Positions 1 through 8,810 of a stretch of DNA of 44,076 nucleotides are shown piece after piece. How positions within the stretch are numbered: the first letter of the stretch is position 1; each line of letters opens with the position of its first letter. The notes beneath the pieces were generated by a model. That model worked only from the letters and a program-made list of their open reading frames with translations. It made no database searches and was not told where the DNA came from. The stretch is from contig JAADFW010000257.1 of assembly GCA_013152655.1 (NCBI GenBank), positions 1 through 44,076 on the forward strand, in the 5' to 3' direction. The translations under genes were made by a program, and so were the position numbers. This DNA is from Chlorobiota bacterium. GTDB taxonomy: Bacteria; Bacteroidota; Bacteroidia; Bacteroidales; B39-G9.

Positions 1-78
1 TATAATAAAACAAGAGCAAAGCCATTTCGATGGACATACACAGGTGAACCGCTAACAATTAGTTAACCTATTAAGTAA

Positions 79-252
79 TTAGCACACTAGATAAAAACCA
101 ACTGTATAGATACCTGCTTCTAAATCTGTTAATAAAAATGCCCTGTTATCTGAATATGTTACAGTATCATCGGTAGCAGCAATTAAGCCCGGTTGTCAGC
201 CGGAAACCCCACCACTAACTGACTTGGTATAAGCTCTTAAAACAGGTTCAAA
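79..252 (-). pseudogene. Remnant of a DUF4382/carboxypeptidase-regulatory-like domain protein
   Basis: The reverse strand from 252 down to 79 reads as the tail of a secreted Bacteroidota domain. It contains EPVLRAYTKSVSGGVSG, then an in-frame TGA at 196-198, then QPGLIAATDDTVTYSDNRAF and LLTDLEAGIYTV, ending at a TAA at 79-81. The closing 'L-x-x-G-x-Y-x-V' pattern is typical of carboxypeptidase-regulatory-like folds and of the C-terminal part of DUF4382 lipoproteins. There is no start codon, and an immediate upstream in-frame stop lies at the end of the neighbouring HD gene. I therefore read it as debris of a larger gene cut off by rearrangement. The family call is from pattern memory. Confidence 0.45.
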
Positions 253-831
253 TTATATTTTACCTTTTAAGCCAATTTTTTCAGCCACTTCGCGCATACC
301 CGAAATGGTTTCTGTAATTAATTCGGTAAGCTCCATGTTCATCATTTCTGCTCCTTTTTCAATAACAGAGCGGTCAACACCGGCTGCAAACCGTTTGTCC
401 TTCCATTTCTTTTTAACCGATTTTGCCTTAATATCTAAAATACTTTTTGAAGGCCTTACCAATGCTGATGCAGTTATCAAACCTGTCAACTCATCAACTG
501 CAAAAAGTGTTTTTTCTAAATTGCTTTCCGGTTTTATATCTGTTGCCAGGCCCCACCCATGACTTAAAACAGCACGTACATACTCTTCCGGCCAATTATT
601 TTCTTTTAATATTTCTTCTGTTTTTTTACAATGCTGTTCCGGAAACATTTCATAATCTAAATCGTGTACAAGGCCAATAATGCCCCATTTTTCTTCATCT
701 TCATTGTTTTTTCGTGCAAAATAGCGCATTACCGCTTCAACACTTAATGCATGCTTTAGTAAGCTTTCACTCTTATTGTATTTTTTAAACAGGCTAAATG
801 CCTCATCGTATGTAGGTGTTTTTTCACTCAT
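253..831 (-). CDS. HD-domain (HDIG-type) predicted hydrolase
   Basis: A 192-residue soluble protein of the HD phosphohydrolase superfamily. Metal-binding residues are visible: His27 in the first helix, the His56-Asp57 doublet in GLVHDLDYE, His91 in VLSHGWG and an Asp in FAVDELTGLI near 113. This matches the small HDIG-related proteins common in Bacteroidota and Firmicutes. The substrate is unknown; such proteins are presumed nucleotide or phosphoester hydrolases. It starts at an ATG and stands alone, facing away from the next gene across about 200 bp. I see no consensus promoter upstream. Its stop abuts the decayed reading frame at 79-252, so the region beyond it has been rearranged. Confidence 0.85.
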   Translation of the reverse strand: MSEKTPTYDEAFSLFKKYNKSESLLKHALSVEAVMRYFARKNNEDEEKWGIIGLVHDLDYEMFPEQHCKKTEEILKENNWPEEYVRAVLSHGWGLATDIKPESNLEKTLFAVDELTGLITASALVRPSKSILDIKAKSVKKKWKDKRFAAGVDRSVIEKGAEMMNMELTELITETISGMREVAEKIGLKGKI

Positions 832-1039
832 TGCTTTAAAGTTTTACAGAAAAACTACAAATATTTGCCAAAATTTAAGAAGTAAAGTTCATATATTTAA
901 TTGAATTTAAGAAGTACAAACCAAAAATAATTTTGGTAAATCAGTAAAAAATATAAGTAATTACAATAATATTGAATGGTTTAATTACAATTAATACAAT
1001 TATTCTTAAATTTAATTTTCATTAAAATTATAAAGTTTT

Positions 1040-1351
1040 ATGTCTGTACTAACTGATTTTGCAATGTTTCCAACCGATAAAGGAATTAGTGTTAGCCAAT
1101 ATGTAAGCAAAATTATAAAAATGATTCACGAAAGTGGTTTTACATACAAGCTAACATCTATGGGAACTATTATTGAAACCGATACTTTAAAAGAAGCTTT
1201 GGAATTAATTCAAAAAGCATATGATGAACTTGAGCCTTTTTCTGAACGTATTTATGTTACTGCTAATTTCGATATTCAAAAAAACAAACAAAACCGTATT
1301 ACAGGTAAGGTTGAATCCATCGAAAATAAGATTGGGAAAGTAAAAAAATAA
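1040..1351 (+). CDS. MTH1187/YqgV family thiamine-binding protein
   Basis: A 103-residue cytoplasmic protein of the MTH1187/DUF77 family (Thiamine_BP). Family hallmarks are the N-terminal strand MSVLTDFAMFPTD, the GISVSQYVSK segment, the YKLTSMGTIIETD strand with the conserved GT-x-ET, and the long EALELIQKAYDEL helix. Length matches the family (about 100). Members form ferredoxin-like oligomers and have been found to bind thiamine; a precise physiological role is not settled. Only 5 bp separate it from the downstream DUF3108 gene, so the two are probably cotranscribed, although no functional link is evident. Confidence 0.88.
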   Translation: MSVLTDFAMFPTDKGISVSQYVSKIIKMIHESGFTYKLTSMGTIIETDTLKEALELIQKAYDELEPFSERIYVTANFDIQKNKQNRITGKVESIENKIGKVKK

Positions 1352-1356
1352 GTTAA

Positions 1357-2217
1357 ATGATTAAGAAAAAGCACAGCCAGCCAAATTATAACGGGATTTT
1401 TTATAGAAAAACTGCAATATGGTACTTTGTGTTTATTCTTTTTCTTTCTTCTAAAATATTTTCACAATGTTATACAACTAATACAGCATTTCAGTTTGGC
1501 GAAAATATTTCATACGAAGTTTATTATAACTGGGGCTTTATATGGCTTAATGCCGGCAATGTTTATTTTCGGGTTGATAAAGCACAAAATCAAAACAATG
1601 TTTTATATCATTTTAATAGTGCCGGCAACACTTACAAAGAATATGACTGGTTTTTTAAGGTACGAGACCGTTATGAAACCTATGTTGATTCTGCTGAATT
1701 TAAACCATTGCAGTTTTTTCGTTCAACATCAGAAGGGGGTTATGCGGTAAATAATAAATACTTTTTCAACTACAGCGAGAACCATATTTTTACCATTACT
1801 GAAAATTCTGACAAACCTTTATCATACGACACGCTAAATCTTCCTAAATGTACTTTTGATGTATTAACAACTATTTATTATGCACGGAATATTGATTATA
1901 GCCAATATGAAATAAATGATAAAATTCCACTTTCTATAATTATTGACAATGAACTGTTTGATTTATATATAAAATATTTAGGAAAAGAAAATTATACTTT
2001 GCGCGATGGCATTACTACCTATCGTTGTATAAAATTTAAACCCTTGTTGGTTGAAGGAACTATTTTTTCAGGTGGTGAAAATATGACCGTTTGGGTAACT
2101 GACGATAAAAATAAAATTCCTGTAATGGTTGAAGCTAAAATTCTAATTGGTTCTATAAAAGCTATAGTTATTAATATGGAAGGATTGCGGCATGAGGTTA
2201 AAGCTGAGATAAAATAA
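1357..2217 (+). CDS. DUF3108 domain-containing exported protein
   Basis: A 286-residue protein with an N-terminal hydrophobic segment (about residues 21-37) ending in KIFSQ, consistent with a signal peptide after a basic N-region. The mature part carries the DUF3108 pattern: GENISYEVYYNWGFIWLNAG at the start, a central FFKVRDRYETYVDS segment, and the GGENMTVWVTDDKNKIPV strand near the C-terminus. DUF3108 proteins are periplasmic or outer-membrane-associated beta-rich proteins of unknown function, common in Bacteroidota. It is the second gene of a likely two-gene unit with the thiamine-binding protein. No terminator with a clear T-run follows. Confidence 0.85.
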   Translation: MIKKKHSQPNYNGIFYRKTAIWYFVFILFLSSKIFSQCYTTNTAFQFGENISYEVYYNWGFIWLNAGNVYFRVDKAQNQNNVLYHFNSAGNTYKEYDWFFKVRDRYETYVDSAEFKPLQFFRSTSEGGYAVNNKYFFNYSENHIFTITENSDKPLSYDTLNLPKCTFDVLTTIYYARNIDYSQYEINDKIPLSIIIDNELFDLYIKYLGKENYTLRDGITTYRCIKFKPLLVEGTIFSGGENMTVWVTDDKNKIPVMVEAKILIGSIKAIVINMEGLRHEVKAEIK

Positions 2218-2246
2218 CCCTGTTTTCTTACCTGAAAAAAGCATTT

Positions 2247-2269
2247 ACATTTGAAATGTTTTAACTTTG
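2247..2269 (+). promoter_or_regulatory. Candidate promoter -7 element with adjacent palindrome
   Basis: TAACTTTG at 2262-2269 matches the Bacteroidota -7 consensus TAnnTTTG exactly and lies 17 bp upstream of the next ATG. A perfect 13-bp palindrome ACATTTGAAATGT occupies 2247-2259, directly upstream of the -7 element, where a regulator could block or recruit RNA polymerase. No good -33 TTTG sits at the normal 19-21 bp spacing. The palindrome could also act as a weak 3' hairpin for the preceding gene. Confidence 0.45.
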
Positions 2270-2286
2270 CGTAATTAAAATTATCA

Positions 2287-4134
2287 ATGAAAAAATTAAC
2301 GGTATATATATTATTATTAAATTTATTAAGCTTAGAGGCAACTTCACAAACACTTTTTTTTGAAAGTTTTGATTCGTTAACTTCAGGAAACAAATTAGCC
2401 CAAACAGCCGGAAGTCCCTGGACAACCTGGAATAATTTACCAGGAGGACAAGAAGACCCGGTAATTACTGCCGACACTTCATTTAGTGCAAATAATTCAA
2501 TTTTTATTACAGACAGTAACGATTGTGTTTTACTGTTGGGAAATAAAACTACCGGGAATTACAGAATTGATTTTGAGCTTTTTGTACACTCCGACAACAC
2601 TGCATATTTTAGTGTGTTGCAGGAATTTAATAGCAATTACAGTAATTTAGGGTTGCAGGTATTTTTTCAAAACAATGGAACAGCTTTAGTTGATGCCGGA
2701 CAAAAAAATATAACTTCTTTTTCATATACATCAAATAAATGGATGCACTTTCGGATTTTTGTTGACCTGGACAATGATTTTGCTTCCTTAATAAAAGACA
2801 ATCAGCGAATTATAAACTGGACATGGAGCACAGGTGCTTTTGGTGATAATAATTTACTGAAATTAGATGCTGTTAATTTTTATGGTTGGTATCAGGAAGA
2901 TACATCAGGGTATTACATTGATGATGTAACTTTTACTTTGTCTGACACGCTTAACGCCCCCCAAAACCTTACCGCACTAACAACCAATAACAATATTGTA
3001 CTTAACTGGGATGCTCCTGCCGGCGACAGCTTAACTTCATATGCAATTTTCAGAAATAATGCTCTTATTGCATCGAATATAACAACAAATACATTTTCTG
3101 ACAATACATTAAAACCCGGAATTTATTCTTACAGGCTTAAAGCCTTTTATGTTGATTATGGTTATTCTCATTTTTCAAATGAAGCCGGCGATACTGTTTT
3201 TGGTGGAGTTCCCCGGAATTTGGTTGTTTTTGAAACCGGAACCGGAACATGGTGCGAATACTGTCAGGGCGTGGCTATGGGATTACAAAGTATGGTGGAC
3301 AGTAACCAGAATATAGCCATAATTAATTACCATTTTATTGATGATTATGAAAATGAATTTAGCTTACACCGTTTGCAGTATTATGGAATTGAAGGCTATC
3401 CAACTACCATTATTGACGGACATGAAACTATTTTAGGCGGTAGTACGGTAAACAATCTTTATCAGCAGTTTTTGCAAGCTTATCAAGCAGAACTTGATAT
3501 TCCGGCTTTATATTCTATTAATTTGGAAACAACCCAAACAGACGATACTATTTTTAATGTTTCGGTAAACTTACTTGAAGAATATGCTTATTTTACCGAT
3601 AACCTAAAGTTGCGCGCAACCCTTACTCAATCAAATATTGAAGACAATTGGCTTTCGTTAACTGAAATAAATAATAATTGTATTGGTATGTTTCCTGGTG
3701 TAAATGGTACCGATTTGGATTTTACAACCGATTCGGTTCAAAACATTCAGTTTTCTTTTGTTATTGATTCTGTTGAAATTGAAAATATTCCGAATTATGA
3801 ATTAATTGTTTATGTACAGGAAGAAATAACTAAAGAAATACTTCAGGCAACAGCAATAAAATTAAAAGATGTTAAAGCAACAACTGTAGAAAAAACTGAC
3901 AAACCTGAAATGTTTAAAATTATTCCAAACCCTGCTGCCAATAATATTTATTTTAACGAGTTAGATAAAGGAGAAGTATATATTTATTCTGTTAACGGAC
4001 AATTACAAAGCAGACAAATTATTAATTTCAAAAACCAAAGAATAAATATTTCAAACTTAAAAGAAGGTGTTTATGTGGTTAAAATCCAGAGAGATAACAG
4101 CTTGCTGATAAACAAATTATTAATTCGCAGATAA
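2287..4134 (+). CDS. Secreted Omp28-like/FnIII protein with T9SS type A sorting domain
   Basis: A 615-residue secreted protein. Order: signal peptide (1-20, ending ATSQT), an N-terminal beta-sandwich (about 22-218) resembling jelly-roll adhesion domains and ending YYIDDVTFTL, a fibronectin type III domain (about 222-302, LNAPQNLTAL to YSHFSNEAGD), then an Omp28-like thioredoxin-fold region starting at FETGTGTWCEYCQG with a CxxC at Cys323/Cys326. The last 75 residues are a type A T9SS sorting domain: FKIIPNPAANN, VYIYSVNGQL, INISNLKEGVYVVKI and a basic end. It is expected to cross the outer membrane by the Por/T9SS machinery and be released or anchored. The CxxC suggests a redox or disulfide role, but this is inference. 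It has its own promoter-like element upstream. Confidence 0.88.
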   Translation: MKKLTVYILLLNLLSLEATSQTLFFESFDSLTSGNKLAQTAGSPWTTWNNLPGGQEDPVITADTSFSANNSIFITDSNDCVLLLGNKTTGNYRIDFELFVHSDNTAYFSVLQEFNSNYSNLGLQVFFQNNGTALVDAGQKNITSFSYTSNKWMHFRIFVDLDNDFASLIKDNQRIINWTWSTGAFGDNNLLKLDAVNFYGWYQEDTSGYYIDDVTFTLSDTLNAPQNLTALTTNNNIVLNWDAPAGDSLTSYAIFRNNALIASNITTNTFSDNTLKPGIYSYRLKAFYVDYGYSHFSNEAGDTVFGGVPRNLVVFETGTGTWCEYCQGVAMGLQSMVDSNQNIAIINYHFIDDYENEFSLHRLQYYGIEGYPTTIIDGHETILGGSTVNNLYQQFLQAYQAELDIPALYSINLETTQTDDTIFNVSVNLLEEYAYFTDNLKLRATLTQSNIEDNWLSLTEINNNCIGMFPGVNGTDLDFTTDSVQNIQFSFVIDSVEIENIPNYELIVYVQEEITKEILQATAIKLKDVKATTVEKTDKPEMFKIIPNPAANNIYFNELDKGEVYIYSVNGQLQSRQIINFKNQRINISNLKEGVYVVKIQRDNSLLINKLLIRR

Positions 4135-4184
4135 TCAACTGAATTTTAAACATTTTGCTAATTTTATTGCCTTTAAAATATTAA

Positions 4185-5036
4185 ATGATTTCAACACAAA
4201 AAATAAAAATATCTGTAATTCTACTTATTAGTTTAACGGTTTTATTTTCCTGTAAAGATGAACCGATACCTGAAACCATTTTGCCCGAAAAATACTTGCC
4301 GGTTTATCCGGGCTCATGGTGGATATACAGCAATGGTGAAACCAAAACAACAGGCAGCAGTTATGTACTTAATTCTTATCAGGACGATATTGCATCACCA
4401 TACGAAACAGATAAAGTTTTTGTGCCTTTTTGGGATGGGCATTATGTTTACGGATATTCCATTACACAAAACTCTACCGAATTCCCGTTAAAACTACTTT
4501 TAAGCGAAAAAAAGAACACAACCTGGTTTGTAGGCCGTTTTGAAGGAAGAGATATTATGCGAAAAACCATTAGCAAAGATATTTCAGTTTCTATTGTACA
4601 ATATCCTTATAACAATCCTGTAAATTGTGATACCAGTTTTATTGAAAAAACAGAAACAATTGTAACCGATACTTCTTGGGAATTAGTTCCGGTTGACGAA
4701 TGTAGTGATGCAGACAATTGTGACACAGTTTTTGTTGAGGACCCTGATAACGGCGTTATTTATCCGCTGTTTTATGAATGGAATACGGTTTACGATTCGT
4801 ATGATACTACTTTTATTGATACTTTGATAGTGTGCGATTCAATAAGGATGTATGATTCTGTAATTGTTGTAAAAGAATATATTGAAGGCTTGGATGAAGA
4901 TACTTGCTGGATTTCAAAAGAATATTATGCAAAAAATATTGGATTAATAAAACGTGAAATTGGCAGTTGTGCAGATAGTTCTGCTTCAATAACTGATTTT
5001 GAGATTGTAAAATTTTTTATAAACAGGCCGCAGTGA
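4185..5036 (+). CDS. Putative lipoprotein, first of a tandem paralogous pair
   Basis: A 283-residue protein with a lipoprotein signal peptide (ILLISLTVLFSC; predicted lipidated Cys at 23). It is a clear paralogue of the next gene: both contain YLPVYPGSWWIYSNG-like and YPGSYWIYSNGQTKTT segments, a Cys-Asp-Thr/Ser-rich acidic middle, and the shared ending CDSIxxYDSVIVVKEY, then CWxxKxYYAKNIGLVKRE. The middle section is unusually rich in Asp-Thr and Cys-Asp pairs (NCDT, ECSDADNCDTVF, YDTTFIDTLIVCDS). I do not recognise a named family. It is probably anchored to the outer membrane. Its stop overlaps the GTG start of its partner, implying translational coupling. Confidence 0.75.
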   Translation: MISTQKIKISVILLISLTVLFSCKDEPIPETILPEKYLPVYPGSWWIYSNGETKTTGSSYVLNSYQDDIASPYETDKVFVPFWDGHYVYGYSITQNSTEFPLKLLLSEKKNTTWFVGRFEGRDIMRKTISKDISVSIVQYPYNNPVNCDTSFIEKTETIVTDTSWELVPVDECSDADNCDTVFVEDPDNGVIYPLFYEWNTVYDSYDTTFIDTLIVCDSIRMYDSVIVVKEYIEGLDEDTCWISKEYYAKNIGLIKREIGSCADSSASITDFEIVKFFINRPQ

Positions 5037-5827
5037 TAAAATTATTTAAAAATAATATTTGGCTAATAGCCGGAATACTGTTCTTAATAACCGGTTGCAT
5101 TAAGGAGGCTAAATACGAAACACTTTATCCTAAAGCATATTTTCCGGCATACCCGGGTTCTTACTGGATTTACAGCAACGGGCAAACAAAAACCACCGAT
5201 GCATATTACCGGTTGCACACAATAAATTCTACTGATTATTATGTGCCTGTATATGAAGGCGAAATTGTAAACGGGTATAAAGTAGGCGATAAAGAAATTA
5301 TAAATTTTGACGGAAATCCGTGGGTTGTAGGTTCATTTGACGATGGTAATATTTTGCGAAAAATTGAAACGCTTGATACAACAATACTAATAACTCAATT
5401 CCCTTATTACAACTCAACCCTTTGCGATACTATTTTAGAAGAAATTACAGAAATTCCGATTGATACTTTATTAAACCTCGTGCAGGTTATTAGTTGTGAT
5501 GGTTACGAAAACTGCGATACTGTTTTAATAAATTGTGACGACCCGCATGCTTGCGATACACTTTATTATACACTTACTGAGGAAATTGTATATTACGACA
5601 CTACTTTCACCGATACAATTATTACCGGATGCGATTCAATAAGCATATACGATTCTGTTATTGTTGTTAAAGAATATTCAGCTAATATGGATGAATTAAA
5701 TTGTTGGTTTTATAAAGATTATTACGCAAAAAATATTGGCCTTGTAAAAAGAGAAGTAGCCAGTTGTTCTGATTCAACGGGTTTTATTACTGAATTTGAA
5801 CTTGTAAAATACCATATTAATAAATAA
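5033..5827 (+). CDS. Putative lipoprotein, second of a tandem paralogous pair
   Basis: A 264-residue lipoprotein-like paralogue of the preceding gene. The start is a GTG at 5033 that overlaps the upstream TGA (GTGA, 4 bp). It gives a good signal peptide (NNIWLIAGILFLITGC; lipid Cys at 22), whereas no nearby ATG would. The protein carries the same YPGSYWIYSNGQTKTT block, a Cys-Asp-Thr acidic middle (NCDTVLINCDDPHACDTLYY) with more Cys than the first copy, and the same C-terminal block. The pair arose by gene duplication and then diverged mainly in the acidic middle. Function is unknown; spaced Asp/Cys residues could bind metal, but this is speculation. Confidence 0.75.
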   Translation: MIKLFKNNIWLIAGILFLITGCIKEAKYETLYPKAYFPAYPGSYWIYSNGQTKTTDAYYRLHTINSTDYYVPVYEGEIVNGYKVGDKEIINFDGNPWVVGSFDDGNILRKIETLDTTILITQFPYYNSTLCDTILEEITEIPIDTLLNLVQVISCDGYENCDTVLINCDDPHACDTLYYTLTEEIVYYDTTFTDTIITGCDSISIYDSVIVVKEYSANMDELNCWFYKDYYAKNIGLVKREVASCSDSTGFITEFELVKYHINK

Positions 5828-5915
5828 TTAACTTACCATAAACAAAAACTGCAAAAAGAATAAATTATATTTATCAGAATAAGTTTACTAAAAAACTGTT
5901 TCTATACTCTTCTCA

Positions 5916-6551
5916 ATGCCTTTTGAATTTAAAATAAAACGAAAAATAATATTTAACCAACCGGGAGTAACCCGGTTAAGCCAGGAAGAAGTAATTGAAA
6001 AACTGGAGCAATATTTTCAAAAAAAATTAAAACTTCCTGTAAGAAAAGAGAAAAACACCATTACTTGTTATTCAAATAAATCGCTTTTATACTATGAATA
6101 CAAATCTGTTTTTACAATTGAAAAGAATAAGAATCTGACTGTTTGGTACGAATACAGCCTTATTCCTGTATTTAAAATAACGGTAATCATGATTTTGTTT
6201 GCGGCTTTTTTCTCAAAGTTTTCAGTTAATTCTTTATTGATATTTTCCGGTGCTTTTATTGTAATCTTTTTTGCTTTTAATATTCTTCATATTAATTCTG
6301 TTTTGAAAAATCAATTAATAGATATTTTTCTTCCGGAATCAAAAAATATGGAAGAAAAATTAACTGACGAACAACGTGAGTGGATTAGCAACCCCATGAA
6401 ATGCCCTGCTTGTGGAGAAGAAATATCAGATTATAATTTTATTTGTCCGGAATGTGGAATTAGCATTAACAAGAAAAACAAGCATAAAAAAACTAATTTA
6501 AGCGGTTTTTATCAAACTAAGTTTAAGTATAAATACAAACCTTCAAAATGA
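5916..6551 (+). CDS. Membrane protein with C-terminal zinc ribbon
   Basis: A 211-residue protein. The N-terminal part (1-85) is soluble and basic (MPFEFKIKRKIIFNQPG...), with an alpha/beta pattern that may be a small ligand domain. Two membrane segments follow at about 88-105 and 110-127 (VIMILFAAFFSKF and LLIFSGAFIVIFFAF). The C-terminal tail contains a CPACGEEI-14 residues-CPECG double-CxxC zinc ribbon (about 161-184) and ends in a Lys-rich stretch. It is not assigned to a named family. It is probably an inner-membrane protein with a cytoplasmic zinc ribbon. It sits alone between the lipoprotein pair and the amidohydrolase. Confidence 0.65.
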   Translation: MPFEFKIKRKIIFNQPGVTRLSQEEVIEKLEQYFQKKLKLPVRKEKNTITCYSNKSLLYYEYKSVFTIEKNKNLTVWYEYSLIPVFKITVIMILFAAFFSKFSVNSLLIFSGAFIVIFFAFNILHINSVLKNQLIDIFLPESKNMEEKLTDEQREWISNPMKCPACGEEISDYNFICPECGISINKKNKHKKTNLSGFYQTKFKYKYKPSK

Positions 6552-6603
6552 TAAATAATATCGGTAGGGCATTGATATAAAACTTACTGTTAATAATAAC
6601 CAC

Positions 6604-7818
6604 ATGCGTAAAATAGCAGCAAATTATATTTTTCCAATAGCTTCAAAACCAATAAAAAACGGAATAATTGAAGTTAATGATAATGGTGAAATTTTAAATA
6701 TCATTAACCCGGGAGATAACTTTAAAGAAAGTGCACAATTGGAATTTTACAACGGAATATTAGTCCCGGGATTTATAAATACACATTGCCATTTAGAATT
6801 ATCACATTTAAAAAGCAAAATTAAAGAGCACATCGGTTTACCTGCTTTTATTACCGAAATTCAACAGAAAAGGCTTAAAAGCCCGGAAGAAAAAATCAAT
6901 GCAATGCTTAATGCCGACCGCCAAATGTGGAATAACGGTATTGTTGCAGTAGGTGATATCTCTAATACAAATAGCAGTTTTGATTTGAAAGAAAAAAGTA
7001 AGATTAAATATTATACATTTATTGAAATTTACAATACCCCTAACCATAATGATGATGTAATTTTTTTTAGTGCTGAAAAATTAGCCGAACAAACAGAGTT
7101 GAAAACATCAATTGTTCCACATGCTCCATATTCGGTAACAAAAACACTTTTAAAAAATATTACAAACAGAGCATATTTAAAGGAAAGTATAATATCTATG
7201 CACAATCAGGAAACTGCCTCTGAGAACACATTGTTTGTTGAAGGAAATGGAGAATTAAAGAAAAGCCTTGAATTACTGGGCGAAGAATTTAGTGATTGGA
7301 AACCTACAGGTTTTAATTCTTTGCAATCAACGCTTGTTCATTTATCAAAATGTAACAAAACCATGCTGGTGCATAACACATATACAAATGAAAATGACAT
7401 TAATTGGGTTTTAAATTATTTTTATCCTCCTGAAAACAAGTCGTTTCAAAAAAGCCGTATTCATTTATTATATTTTGCACTTTGCCCTAATGCCAACCTT
7501 TTTATTGAAAACAAGCTTCCTGATATTCTCATGTTTATTAAAAAAGGGCTTAAATTAACTATTGGAACTGACAGTCTGGCTTCTAACAGGCAACTGTCTG
7601 TTTTAGAGGAAATTAAAGCTATCCAGACACACTTTCCTGAAATTAAATTAGAAAACTTATTGAAGTGGGCTACTTTAAATGGTGCTGAAGCATTAGGATT
7701 TTCAAAAATGTTAGGGAGTTTTGAAATTGGAAAAACCCCGGGAATAAATCTCATTACCGATATTGATTTCAACAAAATGAGAATTACCGAAAAAAGTATG
7801 GTGGAAAAACTGATTTAA
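6604..7818 (+). CDS. Amidohydrolase family protein (aminofutalosine deaminase/chlorohydrolase-like)
   Basis: A 404-residue cytoplasmic metal-dependent hydrolase of the amidohydrolase (TIM-barrel) superfamily. Visible metal and active-site motifs are GFINTHCHLEL (His61 and His63), a central VPHAPYSVT, ISMHNQET, LVHNTY and LCPNANLF, and the closing IGTDSLASN with the catalytic Asp. The GTDSLASN and HCHLELS signatures fit the deaminases acting on adenine-derived substrates, including aminodeoxyfutalosine deaminase of the futalosine menaquinone route. No menaquinone gene lies nearby, so the substrate is left open. The 3' end overlaps the convergent DUF6427 gene by 4 bp. Confidence 0.8.
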   Translation: MRKIAANYIFPIASKPIKNGIIEVNDNGEILNIINPGDNFKESAQLEFYNGILVPGFINTHCHLELSHLKSKIKEHIGLPAFITEIQQKRLKSPEEKINAMLNADRQMWNNGIVAVGDISNTNSSFDLKEKSKIKYYTFIEIYNTPNHNDDVIFFSAEKLAEQTELKTSIVPHAPYSVTKTLLKNITNRAYLKESIISMHNQETASENTLFVEGNGELKKSLELLGEEFSDWKPTGFNSLQSTLVHLSKCNKTMLVHNTYTNENDINWVLNYFYPPENKSFQKSRIHLLYFALCPNANLFIENKLPDILMFIKKGLKLTIGTDSLASNRQLSVLEEIKAIQTHFPEIKLENLLKWATLNGAEALGFSKMLGSFEIGKTPGINLITDIDFNKMRITEKSMVEKLI

Positions 7819-8804
7819 AGTGGGTAAACAATAATAATATAAACTATAAGAGCAAATAAAATATCGAAAAATACTTCTCCAATCCATTTTAACCGGATAT
7901 GAACGAAATAATCTGTTAATAAAAATGAAACAGGAACAGCTAAAATATAGGCTACTGCTATTGAAAAACCCGGAATAAAGAAATAATATAAAAGGACAAT
8001 AAAAAAAAGGATAATTAATACATTAATATATTTTCTGGCTATAATTCTTTTTTGATTAATTCTGAATAGCAAACTTAATAGTGACATAAAAAAAAGAACA
8101 GATAAGTAAATACCGAAAGCAATGAGTGTATAATGAGCTTGAATCGAGGGTGTTTCCCCAAAATAATTCCCTGTAAATAATTCAACAAAAGTTGTTGTGT
8201 TATCTGTAAAAAAATAATAAAACCATAAACAAAAATAACAAGCCAGAACACCGGTAATAATAACCAAAGACTTTCTAATATTCAATATTCCCAACGATAT
8301 GGTTCCCCAAAAAATAAAAACAATAAAAAAGAGCAGGTTTGCATAAAATAAACTGCCTATTGCTATAAACAAGCCAATATCAAAAAATACCGATAATTTT
8401 GAACTTTTTTCGGCTTCCTTAAATATTTTATCAAGGCTAATTAATAAAAACAAAATACCTATAAATACTGGATGAAACCCTGTTTTTAAAAAAAGAATTG
8501 CCGATATTAAAATGAAAAACATTGCCGGCAAATAGGTTCGTTTTTCAATAAAAAAATATTTTAAATTTAATCTAACTAAATAATAAGCTTCAAGAATAAT
8601 AAGTATTACCCCTAATAAAACTATCATAAAATTATTTCCGTGTAAAACACTTAATAAAAGAGTATACAGAGGCATATTTAAATCGGTTTCAACAACCGGG
8701 AAATCCCGAAACAAATAAATCGGCTTAATAAATAAAGCTATTCCTAAGAGTAAAATTGTGATATAAACAGTAGGTTGGTATTTTTTTAGAAAACGAAATA
8801 TCAT
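7815..8804 (-). CDS. DUF6427-like polytopic membrane protein
   Basis: A 329-residue integral membrane protein with roughly eight or more hydrophobic helices and short charged loops. The N-terminus (MIFRFLKKYQPTVYITILLL) and the LILEAYYLVRLNLKYFFIEKR region resemble the Bacteroidota-specific DUF6427 family; the assignment is from memory. Function is unknown. It lies 6 bp downstream of purD in the same direction, making it the likely last gene of a three-gene operon, although no metabolic link to purines is known. Its 3' end overlaps the amidohydrolase gene. Confidence 0.65.
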   Translation of the reverse strand: MIFRFLKKYQPTVYITILLLGIALFIKPIYLFRDFPVVETDLNMPLYTLLLSVLHGNNFMIVLLGVILIILEAYYLVRLNLKYFFIEKRTYLPAMFFILISAILFLKTGFHPVFIGILFLLISLDKIFKEAEKSSKLSVFFDIGLFIAIGSLFYANLLFFIVFIFWGTISLGILNIRKSLVIITGVLACYFCLWFYYFFTDNTTTFVELFTGNYFGETPSIQAHYTLIAFGIYLSVLFFMSLLSLLFRINQKRIIARKYINVLIILFFIVLLYYFFIPGFSIAVAYILAVPVSFLLTDYFVHIRLKWIGEVFFDILFALIVYIIIVYPL

Positions 8805-8810
8805 ATTTCT

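Noticed and set aside
2019-2477. Reverse-strand open frame spanning the DUF3108/Omp28 junction
   Set aside because: It crosses two well-supported forward genes and their promoter, with no recognisable domain.
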